A DNA stretch of 5,606 nucleotides from positions 8,700-14,305 of the forward strand of contig JAADIK010000131.1 in assembly GCA_013151365.1 (NCBI GenBank). Reading direction: 5' to 3'. Positions 1 through 5,606 of the stretch are shown piece by piece; the stretch's first letter is position 1, and each line of letters starts with the position of its first letter. This DNA comes from Deltaproteobacteria bacterium. GTDB taxonomy: Bacteria > Desulfobacterota > Desulfobulbia > Desulfobulbales > Desulfobulbaceae. The translations under genes and the position numbers were made by a program. The notes below the pieces were generated by a model. The model was not told the origin of the DNA and made no database searches. It worked only from the letters and a program-made list of their open reading frames with translations.

Positions 1-93
1 CGGTGAAGACCATAAAATGATTTTATTCAGCAATAATGTATATAAATTCCACATATTGCATGGAGTATCACCTCAAGCCGTCACGGATTCAGG
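1..93 (-). repeat. Dispersed repeat copy A (inverted relative to copies B and C), cut by the left edge
   Basis: Read on the minus strand from 93 to 1, this stretch matches copy C at 4774-4865 across its whole visible length, with about 81 of 93 positions identical and one single-base gap (hand alignment). Shared blocks include GTGACGGCTTGAGGTGAT and CCATGCAATATGTGG. The terminal sequence CCTGAATCC lies two bases after the TAA stop of the diguanylate cyclase. The copy runs off the window, so its other end is unseen. No transposase is encoded, so it is probably a non-autonomous element. Confidence 0.85.
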
Positions 94-94
94 G

Positions 95-1255
95 TTAAGT
101 CATGTACACCCGGTTCCTTCCTCGAGACTTGGCGCAATACAGTGCTTTGTCGGCAGAGTTGATCAACCCTTCGAAGGTGCCGGCATCGACGCCAAGGGTT
201 GCGATGCCGATGCTTATGGACACCTTCACTTTTTCTTTGCCCGGCAAGGGGGAGTCGGCGACAGTCAGTCTCAGGTCTTCTGCGATATCAAAAGCCTGGT
301 CTTTTTCCGTATTGAGCAGGATGACCATAAACTCTTCGCCGCCGTAACGGGCGACAATATCGGTTTTACGCAGTCTGTTGCGAAATATTTTACCTATCCG
401 GATCAAGACCTTGTCTCCGACCGGATGGCCGAAGGTGTCATTGACGTTTTTAAAGAAATCAATATCGCATAGCAGCAGGCTTATGTCGCTCTTGTATCGT
501 TTGGCCCGCTCCACTTCGTCCATGAGACGTTCGTTAAAGTATCGCCGGTTATGCAGCCCGGTCAAGTCGTCATGGATTGCTGCCCGCAAGGCATGGGAAT
601 AGGCCTTTGAGTTGTTGATCGCTATGCCGACGGCATGAGCAATCACTGAAAGGATCGAGATGGTCTTCTCCTCGATCGGCCGGCCCGATTGAGAATTGTC
701 GACAAGTAAAATACCTTCGATGGCATTCGTATTATGCGATTTGAAGACCGGGCAGATTTCGCACAGTTCCGATTTGTCCGCTACCGTTGATTCGCTCCTG
801 TCGCAACACTTGGCATCCCGCACCAACCAGCACCGCAAACCGTGTTTTCCGTAAGCCGGGCAGTCGGTAGCCTGGCAATTCTTTAACCGCCAGCAGGAGA
901 TTCTTTTTTGATTGACAAGCGGAATAATGGCAAAATTCGTCAGGCCCATCTTCCTGGTGAAGACATCCGCCTCTATTTCGGTGCTCCGTAAAGGAATACC
1001 CATGACGAGCGGCCGCGTGAAGGGGAATTCTTCCGCTACCGGTATTTCAATAGAACTGATCGTTCCCGGTTCAAACCCCTTGCATAATTTTCCCTGCAGG
1101 ATCTCCTTTTGGTGTTTGACGAAAAAAAGACCGACCCGGTCAAATGAAAAGACTTCTGAAACAATATTGACCAATCTTGCCTCAATGGCGTCTATGTCCA
1201 TTTCTTCGTTGACCAAAGAAAGCATGTCCAATAAAAGCAATTCCTTATCTTCCAT
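95..1255 (-). CDS. GAF-GGDEF diguanylate cyclase with a cysteine-rich insert in the GAF domain
   Basis: This is a predicted soluble enzyme that makes the second messenger cyclic di-GMP from two GTP. It has 386 residues and no membrane segment or signal peptide. Residues about 1-215 form a GAF-type sensor: a core strand ends at IIPLVNQKR (110-118) and resumes at IEGILLVDN (179-187). Between these lies an insert with eight cysteines (121, 127, 132, 142, 150, 151, 165, 168) in a CW...CPAY...RCW...CxxC pattern. This resembles the short 'two-CW' modules of deltaproteobacterial sensors and may bind a metal or sense redox; that role is inferred. Residues about 225-384 form the GGDEF domain: DLTGLHNRR at 230-238, metal-site DID at 264-266 and an intact GGEEF signature at 305-309. 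An RxxD inhibitory site (R296, D299) lies five residues before the signature, so product inhibition is expected. The ATG start has no clear Shine-Dalgarno sequence. The TAA stop is followed within two bases by repeat copy A. Base composition looks less GC-rich than that of the kinase gene. Confidence 0.93.
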   Translation of the reverse strand: MEDKELLLLDMLSLVNEEMDIDAIEARLVNIVSEVFSFDRVGLFFVKHQKEILQGKLCKGFEPGTISSIEIPVAEEFPFTRPLVMGIPLRSTEIEADVFTRKMGLTNFAIIPLVNQKRISCWRLKNCQATDCPAYGKHGLRCWLVRDAKCCDRSESTVADKSELCEICPVFKSHNTNAIEGILLVDNSQSGRPIEEKTISILSVIAHAVGIAINNSKAYSHALRAAIHDDLTGLHNRRYFNERLMDEVERAKRYKSDISLLLCDIDFFKNVNDTFGHPVGDKVLIRIGKIFRNRLRKTDIVARYGGEEFMVILLNTEKDQAFDIAEDLRLTVADSPLPGKEKVKVSISIGIATLGVDAGTFEGLINSADKALYCAKSRGRNRVYMT

Positions 1256-1323
1256 AATTATCCATGAGCAGAGCTGAAGCTATTTAAGGGATGAAGCGAA
1301 AAATAATGCGGACCATAGGGCCG

Positions 1324-1362
1324 TTATCATCTCGACATGACATGACTCTGGCCCCATGATAA
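1324..1362. repeat. Spaced inverted repeat upstream of the cyclase gene
   Basis: TTATCAT at 1324-1330 and ATGATAA at 1356-1362 form a perfect seven-base inverted repeat with a 25-base spacer. It lies about 70-107 bases upstream of the diguanylate cyclase start codon. The spacer contains a short direct repeat (ATGAC twice within ACATGACATGAC). It may be an operator or chance symmetry. No confident -35/-10 or -24/-12 promoter could be assigned in this 137-base gap. Confidence 0.3.
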
Positions 1363-1392
1363 AATCTTTGGCGCTGCTTGTCCAGGCTCAAA

Positions 1393-1509
1393 CCTGAATC
1401 CGCTTGAGGTGATATTTTCTGCAACAGTGGAATTTATTGCATTGCCGCCGGCCTGCGGGGACCTGGTAACGGCGCATCCGCACGGTTATCGAACGCCTGC
1501 GGATTCAAG
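1393..1509 (+). repeat. Dispersed repeat copy B, short version with inverted ends
   Basis: The element ends in a perfect nine-base inverted repeat, TGAATCCGC at 1395-1403 and GCGGATTCA at 1499-1507. Inside it shares GCTTGAGGTGATATT (1402-1416) exactly with copy C, then a diverged match to TTTATTGCATT, then CCTGCGGGG and TAACGGCGCATC in the same order as in copy C. Relative to C it lacks about 30 bases after TTGCATT and most of the centre and right arm. It lies between the 3' end of the thioesterase gene (about 13 bp away) and the upstream region of the cyclase gene. No flanking target duplication is evident. Confidence 0.8.
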
Positions 1510-1521
1510 TCGTCGTCATTG

Positions 1522-2028
1522 TCATATGTCAACAAACTCGGGATCATCCGGCCGGGGGACTACCTGCCAGTCCTGTTCTTGCGCATTGAAATCAGCGATC
1601 TTGTCCAGGGGCAGTTTCATGTATTTTCCCCGGCCCTCGGCCGCGATGTTGCCGTCGGCCAGGATAATCTCGCCGCTGCCCTGGAAAAATCTTTTTGAAT
1701 CCCCGGTAATGCGGGCGATGACGTGTAATTCCTCGTCCAGGGGAACCGGTTTTTTGAAACGTACTGAAATTTCAACGGTGACTCCCCAGTATTCCCGGCT
1801 CTGGCCGATCATGATCGCCCGGCCGATGGTTTCATCGAGGATGGTTGACACGATGCCGCCATGCAGACGGCCGGGATAACTCTGGTGTTCCGGCCGGGGC
1901 TTGAAAATCGCCAGGAGTTCGCCATTGTCCAATTCGTAAAAAGAGGCGGCGAGGCCCAGGCTGTTTTGCAGGCCGCAGACCAGGCACATTCTCGAATTCG
2001 GCTGTTTTTTTCTTATTTGATAGCGCAT
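1522..2028 (-). CDS. PaaI-family hotdog-fold thioesterase
   Basis: This is a predicted small cytoplasmic acyl-CoA thioesterase of 168 residues that would hydrolyse an acyl- or aryl-CoA thioester; the natural substrate cannot be read from sequence. The hotdog signature HGGIVSTILDE is at 56-66, with Asp65 or Glu66 as the probable catalytic acid at the start of the long central helix. It is followed by the strand WGVTVEISVRFKKPVPLDE (81-99), typical of the family. The N-terminus carries a CLVCG motif (Cys15, Cys18) followed by N22, as in the PaaI-like subgroup that begins 'CFVCGxxNPxGL'. Whether those cysteines bind metal is unknown. The ATG is preceded by CAGGG with about eight bases of spacing, a plausible ribosome binding site that supports this start. 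The gene lies 39 bp after the kinase reading frame, or about 127 bp after the kinase's probable ancestral stop, so co-transcription with the kinase is possible. Repeat copy B begins about 13 bp after its TGA stop. Confidence 0.9.
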   Translation of the reverse strand: MRYQIRKKQPNSRMCLVCGLQNSLGLAASFYELDNGELLAIFKPRPEHQSYPGRLHGGIVSTILDETIGRAIMIGQSREYWGVTVEISVRFKKPVPLDEELHVIARITGDSKRFFQGSGEIILADGNIAAEGRGKYMKLPLDKIADFNAQEQDWQVVPRPDDPEFVDI

Positions 2029-2067
2029 TGTTTAAGCCCTGTCGATTTCGGAGATATCATCATGTTG

Positions 2068-4680
2068 TCAAGCTGAGCTTGGTATAGAGACACTTTTGGT
2101 AAATCGTCGGCGTGTTTCAGGTTGTCCAGGTGGTCTGCCCGGAATAGCCGATACGTCACGAGGGTGAGGAGCCGGGATTTTCATCCAGCACCTTCTTGCC
2201 GCCAGTTTTTCCTGGCCGACAGGTTTCATGGCAAAGGCCCTTATGCCCATATCCCCGGCTACTCCCGCATCGACCTTGGAGCTATAGCCGGTGCAGAGAA
2301 TAATCGGCAGATCCGGCCGGACCCCCAGCAACTCTCCGGCCAGCTGCACCCCCGTCATCTCCGGCATTGTCTGGTCGGTTATGACAAGATCAAAGGCGTC
2401 CGGCTGCGACCTGAAAAGTGCCAGGGCCTCCAGGCTGCTGGTTGTCGCAGTGACCCGGTAGCCAAGGTAGGTTAATATCTCCCTGGTCGCGTCGGTCAGG
2501 TCTTGTTCGTCATCGACAAACAGGATACGTTCGGCCCCGGTGGGAAGGGGGGCCGGGCCTGCCGGCTCCGGCTGGATTTCTTCCTCAACCCTTGGGAAGT
2601 ACACTTTAAACGTCGTACCCTGGTCGGGCTTGCTGACAACGGTAATCTTGCCGTCATGGCTTTTGACAATACCGTGCACCACGGACAGTCCCATGCCGGA
2701 ACCCTTGCCGATCTCTTTGGTCGTGAAGTAGGGGTCGAAAATCCGGTCCATGATAGCCGGATCAATGCCGCAGCCCGTATCTTTCACCGTCAGCCTGACA
2801 TAGAGACCGGGGCGCGGGTCCTCCTGGTCCTTAAGATCCTTTTCCTTTAATTCCAGGCAATCAAGGCCGACGAACAAAACGCCGCCCTTTTCATCCATCG
2901 CCTGGGCCGCATTGGTACAGAGGTTCATCAGCACCTGGTGGATTTGAGTCGGCTCGGCCAGGATATGGCCGCTATTTGGATCAATGTCCCGGCGGATCTC
3001 TATGGTTGACGGAATCGAGGCCCGGAGCAGCTTGAGGGTCTCCTTTACCAGGAGATGAAGTTGCAGGGGCGCACGGTCTTGCTCCTCCTTGCGGCTGAAG
3101 GCCAGGATCTGTTTCACCAGGTCCCGGGCCCGGCTGCTGGCTTTTAACACCGCATCAATTCTCTTTACGGCCCGGCTGTCAGCCGGCAACTCGTCTTTCG
3201 CCAGATCGGCATAACCCATGATCGCCGCCAGTATGTTGTTGAAGTCATGGGCTATTCCCCCGGCCAGGGTGCCGATGGCCTCCATCTTTAAAGCCTGGCG
3301 CAATTGGCCCTCCAGCTTCTCCTTCTCCCTGGCCGCCCGTTTCAGCTCCGTGATATCCCGCGCCAGAATGATGGTCGCCGATCTTCCTTTCCAGGTCGTC
3401 AACCTGGAATTAATCTGCAGGTAGACATCCTCGGCTTTTTCGTTCACCGCCCGGAAGGAATAGAGATTTTCATTTTTTCCGCCCTGCGGCGTTCGGCGGT
3501 GAACGGCCGGCACCATGTGCCGGTCGTCGGGATGGATATACTCGATGAACGGTTTGCTTTTCAGCTCTGCCAAACTGCAGCCGAAAACCTCTTCCGCTTT
3601 CGGGTTGGCATATTTCACCACTTCATCCTGGACGATGAAAATCAGATCGTTGGCGTTTTCCACCAGCATGCGGTACTTTTTCTCGCTCTCCCTGAGGACC
3701 TTTTCCGCGGCCCTGCGCCTTTCTTCCTCCCTGACAATGCCCCAGGCCTTGAACAGGTAGGCGGTCAAGAGGATGGAGCCGGTAAAAGTCACCAGGATCA
3801 GGACGAGCCATGCGTCTCTGAAGAAGGTCATGGCGGCCAGCACCTGGTCTTCCGGGGTGGCGACGACAATCGACCAGAAATTACCGGGCAGTTTGATAGG
3901 CAGATAAACGGCGTGACTCGTCACGCTTTCGGTCGTATTCCCCCTTGTCTGTTTAACGGTGTAGACGGTGGTTCCCTGTTCTCCCTTGATCATTTTTCTC
4001 GCCATGGCCAGCACGGTCGGCGAGGAGGCGAATGTATTGAAAACGCTTTGTCCCGCATGGCCGGGTGCGAGACAGAACAGCTCTATGCCCTGGCGGCTGA
4101 GCAGCCAGGCCGAACCGGAATCGCCCAGCCGGATATCCGCCAAATATTTTTTCGCGATCTGCTGAAAAGGAATGAGAATGGTCAGGCTGCCCCGGTAGGC
4201 ATGATCGCCGAAGACCGGCATGGCAAAGGCCACGGCCCGATAACCCTGGACCGCCCTGAATACTTCGCTGACCAGGGGTTGGTGCTTCTCCATGATCCGG
4301 CGGTTATGGGCCTGGTGAGAGACATCCCTGCCAATGGCCCGGCGAACGAAGGGCACGGTGTAGACAATCTTGCCGCTTGCGTCGATCCTGGTAATGGCGC
4401 GGATCTTGTCGGCATGTTGATTGTAGAATTCTTTGATCCGCTTCCTGCCCGCCTGGTCGAGGTCGATGATGTCTTTTTGTCTCGTCAGGTAACGAAGGGA
4501 TATGGCATACTCGGTAAAAAAGGACTGTATTTCCCTGGCGGCCTGCCGGGCCATGATGCGCTGCTCGTTGTTGAAGGCCGCTATGGTCTTGGTTTTGACA
4601 TCACGGTATGAGAGGTAGAAGAGGAAAGAACAGCAGCCAAGGATTGATAATAATATGAAAAATACTGTATATTTCTTCAT
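2068..4680 (-). CDS. Hybrid sensor histidine kinase (Cache-PAS-HisKA-HATPase-REC), C-terminus probably frameshifted
   Basis: This is a predicted inner-membrane sensor kinase of 870 residues. A membrane segment at about 5-24 and a second at about 289-310 bracket an extracytoplasmic sensor of about 260 residues that looks like a double Cache domain, which usually binds small ligands. After it come a charged linker (311-333), a PAS domain (about 334-447), a coiled segment, and a HisKA domain with the phospho-accepting His478 in GGIAHDFNN. The ATPase domain shows an N-box (N586, N590), a G1 box DTGCG (634-638), an F-box FDPYFTTK (648-655) and a G2 box GKGSGMGL (658-665). The receiver domain (about 717 onward) keeps D723/D724, phospho-acceptor D769, T797 and K819. 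All residues needed for autophosphorylation and phosphotransfer are therefore present. After Ala828 the frame appears to slip: the last 42 residues do not look like a receiver end, while another frame encodes the expected helix (see 2156-2199). No output regulator gene is adjacent, so its partner is unknown. No well-spaced Shine-Dalgarno sequence is visible; the nearest purine run is about 19 bases upstream. Confidence 0.93.
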   Translation of the reverse strand: MKKYTVFFILLSILGCCSFLFYLSYRDVKTKTIAAFNNEQRIMARQAAREIQSFFTEYAISLRYLTRQKDIIDLDQAGRKRIKEFYNQHADKIRAITRIDASGKIVYTVPFVRRAIGRDVSHQAHNRRIMEKHQPLVSEVFRAVQGYRAVAFAMPVFGDHAYRGSLTILIPFQQIAKKYLADIRLGDSGSAWLLSRQGIELFCLAPGHAGQSVFNTFASSPTVLAMARKMIKGEQGTTVYTVKQTRGNTTESVTSHAVYLPIKLPGNFWSIVVATPEDQVLAAMTFFRDAWLVLILVTFTGSILLTAYLFKAWGIVREEERRRAAEKVLRESEKKYRMLVENANDLIFIVQDEVVKYANPKAEEVFGCSLAELKSKPFIEYIHPDDRHMVPAVHRRTPQGGKNENLYSFRAVNEKAEDVYLQINSRLTTWKGRSATIILARDITELKRAAREKEKLEGQLRQALKMEAIGTLAGGIAHDFNNILAAIMGYADLAKDELPADSRAVKRIDAVLKASSRARDLVKQILAFSRKEEQDRAPLQLHLLVKETLKLLRASIPSTIEIRRDIDPNSGHILAEPTQIHQVLMNLCTNAAQAMDEKGGVLFVGLDCLELKEKDLKDQEDPRPGLYVRLTVKDTGCGIDPAIMDRIFDPYFTTKEIGKGSGMGLSVVHGIVKSHDGKITVVSKPDQGTTFKVYFPRVEEEIQPEPAGPAPLPTGAERILFVDDEQDLTDATREILTYLGYRVTATTSSLEALALFRSQPDAFDLVITDQTMPEMTGVQLAGELLGVRPDLPIILCTGYSSKVDAGVAGDMGIRAFAMKPVGQEKLAARRCWMKIPAPHPRDVSAIPGRPPGQPETRRRFTKSVSIPSSA
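2156..2199 (-). other. Displaced receiver-domain tail: probable frameshift site at the 3' end of the kinase gene
   Basis: In the annotated frame the kinase continues past ...KPVGQEKLAA as RRCWMKIPAPHP. Shifting the frame at 2198-2199 gives KKVLDENPGSSPS followed by TGA at 2156-2158. That is the usual alpha-5 ending of kinase-attached receivers, which commonly end in forms like 'L...IRKVLDE'. The break therefore fits loss of one base, or of seven bases if two residues are also missing between LAA and KKV. The consequence is replacement of about 13 native residues by 42 out-of-frame residues ending at 2068. The frame comparison is read directly from the sequence. Whether it is a true mutation or an assembly or sequencing error cannot be decided here. 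Confidence 0.75.
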
Positions 4681-4773
4681 CGCTGCAAGCCGTCAGGCTC
4701 TTCCTTCCCTTACGTTCAGGAGCCTCCCGGCCGGCGGGCCGCCATCACCGCCGGCTGGCCAGAATAACATTAT
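4681..4773 (-). other. Kinase upstream leader with two inverted repeats
   Basis: Between repeat copy C and the kinase start there is a GC-rich hairpin: GCCGGCGG at 4730-4737 pairs with CCGCCGGC at 4748-4755, extendable to about 11 pairs with one G-T. Nearer the gene is a second inverted repeat, AGGCTC at 4695-4700 with GAGCCT at 4720-4725. The only purine-rich, ribosome-site-like run (minus-strand GGGAAGGAAG) lies in the loop of this second repeat. Neither hairpin is followed by a T run on either strand, so they are not typical terminators. A role in translation control of the kinase is only a possibility. No sure promoter boxes were identified. Confidence 0.4.
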
Positions 4774-5050
4774 CCGGGATCCGTGACGGCTTGAGGTGAT
4801 ATTCCATGCAATATGTGGAGTTTATTGCATTATTGTCGAATAAACTCATTTCCCGGTCTTCACCGCGCCACCCTGCGGGGCGTTCGATAACGGCGCATCT
4901 GCTGCGTTGGCAACCTGTGGCGGCTTACAGTTTTATGGTATGTGAAACCGCTTATAATCCCTGTGAGGTGTTTCGTGGATATCACATCGGGATAATCCAC
5001 ATCGTTGCCGCCTTGCATCCGCTCCATTCTCGAACACTCATGGATTCAGG
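4774..5050 (+). repeat. Dispersed repeat copy C, the longest copy (about 277 bp), with foldback structure
   Basis: This is the most complete copy visible. Its left 92 bases match copy A and its first half matches copy B in order. The ends are imperfect inverted repeats: CCGGGATCCGTGACGGCTTG at left against CCTGAATCCATGAGTGTTCG read from the right end. An inner pair of arms at 4882-4920 and 4997-5035 also folds back imperfectly, sharing GTTCGA, GGCAAC and TGTGG in order. A smaller stem (TGTGAAAC with GTTTCGTG, using G-U pairs) sits in the centre. ATTAT occurs immediately outside both ends (4769-4773 and 5051-5055) and could be a five-base target duplication, though it is AT-rich and short. The 84-codon open frame crossing the element looks non-coding. 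It fills most of the 465 bp gap between rnhA and the kinase gene. Confidence 0.8.
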
Positions 5051-5060
5051 ATTATTCTAA

Positions 5061-5076
5061 TAACAGTTAACTGTTA
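5061..5076. repeat. Perfect 16-base palindrome TAACAGTTAACTGTTA
   Basis: The sequence equals its own reverse complement over all 16 bases. It lies about 10 bp outside the right end of repeat copy C and 70 bp downstream of the rnhA stop codon. It has no GC-rich stem or loop, so it does not look like a terminator. It could be a dimeric regulator binding site or part of the repeat insertion scar; no regulator is identified. Confidence 0.5.
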
Positions 5077-5145
5077 ACAAGGAGAATATTCAAGGTATAT
5101 CTGTAATTTCGTATACTCAGTATTTTAGGGCTCGGAACCGGGAGT

Positions 5146-5606
5146 TTATCCTTTATAGCCCGTGTCTTCCGGCAAATCCTTGCGGGCCGCCGAGGCCACC
5201 GCCAATTCATCGCAGCGCTCGTTCAGGGGATGACCGGCATGGCCCTTGACCCATTTGAAAGTAATATTCAGCCCCGCCGCCAGGTCCAGCAGTTCGGCCC
5301 AGAGGTCGGGATTGACGGCGGGCTTTTTGTCGGATTTGATCCAGCCGTTTTTTCGCCACGTTTTCGCCCAGCCCCTGCAGATGCCGTTTACCACGTAACG
5401 GGAATCGCTATAGAGCGTCACCGGTTTGTCGCGGTGCTCCAGGTTCCGCAAGGCCACGATACAACCCATAAGTTCCATGCGGTTGTTGGTGGTTAATCGA
5501 TAACCGCCGGTCAGCTCTTTACGTTCGCCATTGTACACCTGCACCACGCCATAGCCGCCGGGACCAGGGTTAAAGCGGGCGCCGCCATCGGTGTAAATCG
5601 TCACCT
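5146..5606 (-). CDS. rnhA: Ribonuclease HI, 5' end probably outside the window
   Basis: Ribonuclease HI cleaves the RNA strand of RNA-DNA hybrids and clears R-loops and replication primers in the cytoplasm. Numbering from the GTG at 5602-5604, all catalytic positions are present: Asp6 in YTDGG, Glu44 in NNRMEL, Asp67 in YSDS, His122 in KGHAGH and Asp132 in NERCDELA. The basic handle region (WAKTWRKNGWIK, 79-90) of classical bacterial enzymes is intact, and the C-terminus EDTGYKG resembles the Escherichia coli ending. The visible 152 residues are nearly full length. The first visible codon is GTG, but homologues usually have two to five residues before the V-x-I-Y/F-T-D strand. The partial codon before it reads NAG, compatible with Lys, Gln or Glu. 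I therefore treat GTG as an internal valine, with the true start a few codons beyond the edge. A longer N-terminal extension cannot be excluded. The stop is TAA at 5146-5148; no convincing intrinsic terminator follows. Confidence 0.95.
   Translation of the reverse strand, partial: VTIYTDGGARFNPGPGGYGVVQVYNGERKELTGGYRLTTNNRMELMGCIVALRNLEHRDKPVTLYSDSRYVVNGICRGWAKTWRKNGWIKSDKKPAVNPDLWAELLDLAAGLNITFKWVKGHAGHPLNERCDELAVASAARKDLPEDTGYKG

Noticed and set aside
17..472. Plus-strand open frame of 151 codons at the left edge
   Set aside because: It crosses repeat copy A and then runs antisense to the GGDEF domain, whose motifs are intact on the minus strand.
1409..1879. Plus-strand open frame of 156 codons
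   Set aside because: It starts in repeat copy B and runs antisense through the thioesterase gene. Its sequence has no recognisable fold or motif.
3304..4611. Plus-strand open frame of 435 codons opposite the kinase gene
   Set aside because: It is antisense to a kinase with every conserved motif, and its translation has no domain signature. It is a by-product of GC-biased codon use on the other strand.
4632..4680. Possible lipoprotein signal (ILGC near residue 16) in the kinase N-terminus
   Set aside because: The residue before the glycine is leucine, which is atypical, and the hydrophobic segment continues past the cysteine. With a second membrane segment at about 289-310, an ordinary membrane anchor fits better.
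4727..4758. GC-rich hairpin considered as an intrinsic terminator for rnhA
   Set aside because: No T run follows the stem on either strand, and it lies about 400 bp beyond the rnhA stop, close to the kinase start.
4806..5060. Plus-strand open frame of 84 codons between rnhA and the kinase
   Set aside because: It lies almost wholly inside repeat copy C, lacks a ribosome binding site, and overlaps its foldback arms. Such repeat-borne frames are commonly mis-annotated as hypothetical proteins.

Overview
The window reads as a chromosomal segment of a GC-moderate, sensor-rich Gram-negative bacterium, most likely a member of the Desulfobacterota (the former sulfate-reducing Deltaproteobacteria). 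This placement is an inference. It rests on the style of the large Cache-PAS-histidine kinase-receiver protein, on a cysteine-rich 'CW...CPAY...RCW' module in a diguanylate cyclase, and on degenerate dispersed repeats containing AACGGCGCATC-type cores. No rRNA, tRNA, CRISPR array or transposase gene is visible.

All four protein genes are on the minus strand, so transcription runs from right to left. From upstream to downstream they are: (1) rnhA, ribonuclease HI, at the right edge, whose first few codons probably lie outside the window; (2) a membrane-bound hybrid sensor histidine kinase whose last part appears frameshifted; (3) a small hotdog-fold thioesterase of the PaaI type; (4) a soluble diguanylate cyclase (GAF-GGDEF) with eight cysteines inserted inside its GAF domain.

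Three copies of one repeat family occupy the gaps. Copy A (about 1-93, cut by the left edge) begins directly after the cyclase stop codon. Copy B (about 1393-1509) lies between the thioesterase and the cyclase gene. Copy C (about 4774-5050) lies between rnhA and the kinase. A is inverted relative to B and C, so A and C bracket the kinase-thioesterase-cyclase block with arms about 93 bp long and about 87% identical. The copies have inverted-repeat ends and, in B and C, internal foldback structure. They look like non-autonomous MITE-like or REP-like elements.

The genes do not form an obvious pathway. The kinase and the cyclase are both signalling proteins, one sensing outside the membrane and one in the cytoplasm, but the repeats separate the transcription units and no shared operon can be claimed. 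The thioesterase and rnhA look like unrelated housekeeping genes. The points most worth a second look are the cysteine module embedded in the cyclase sensor domain, the frame break in the kinase receiver domain, and the repeat family.
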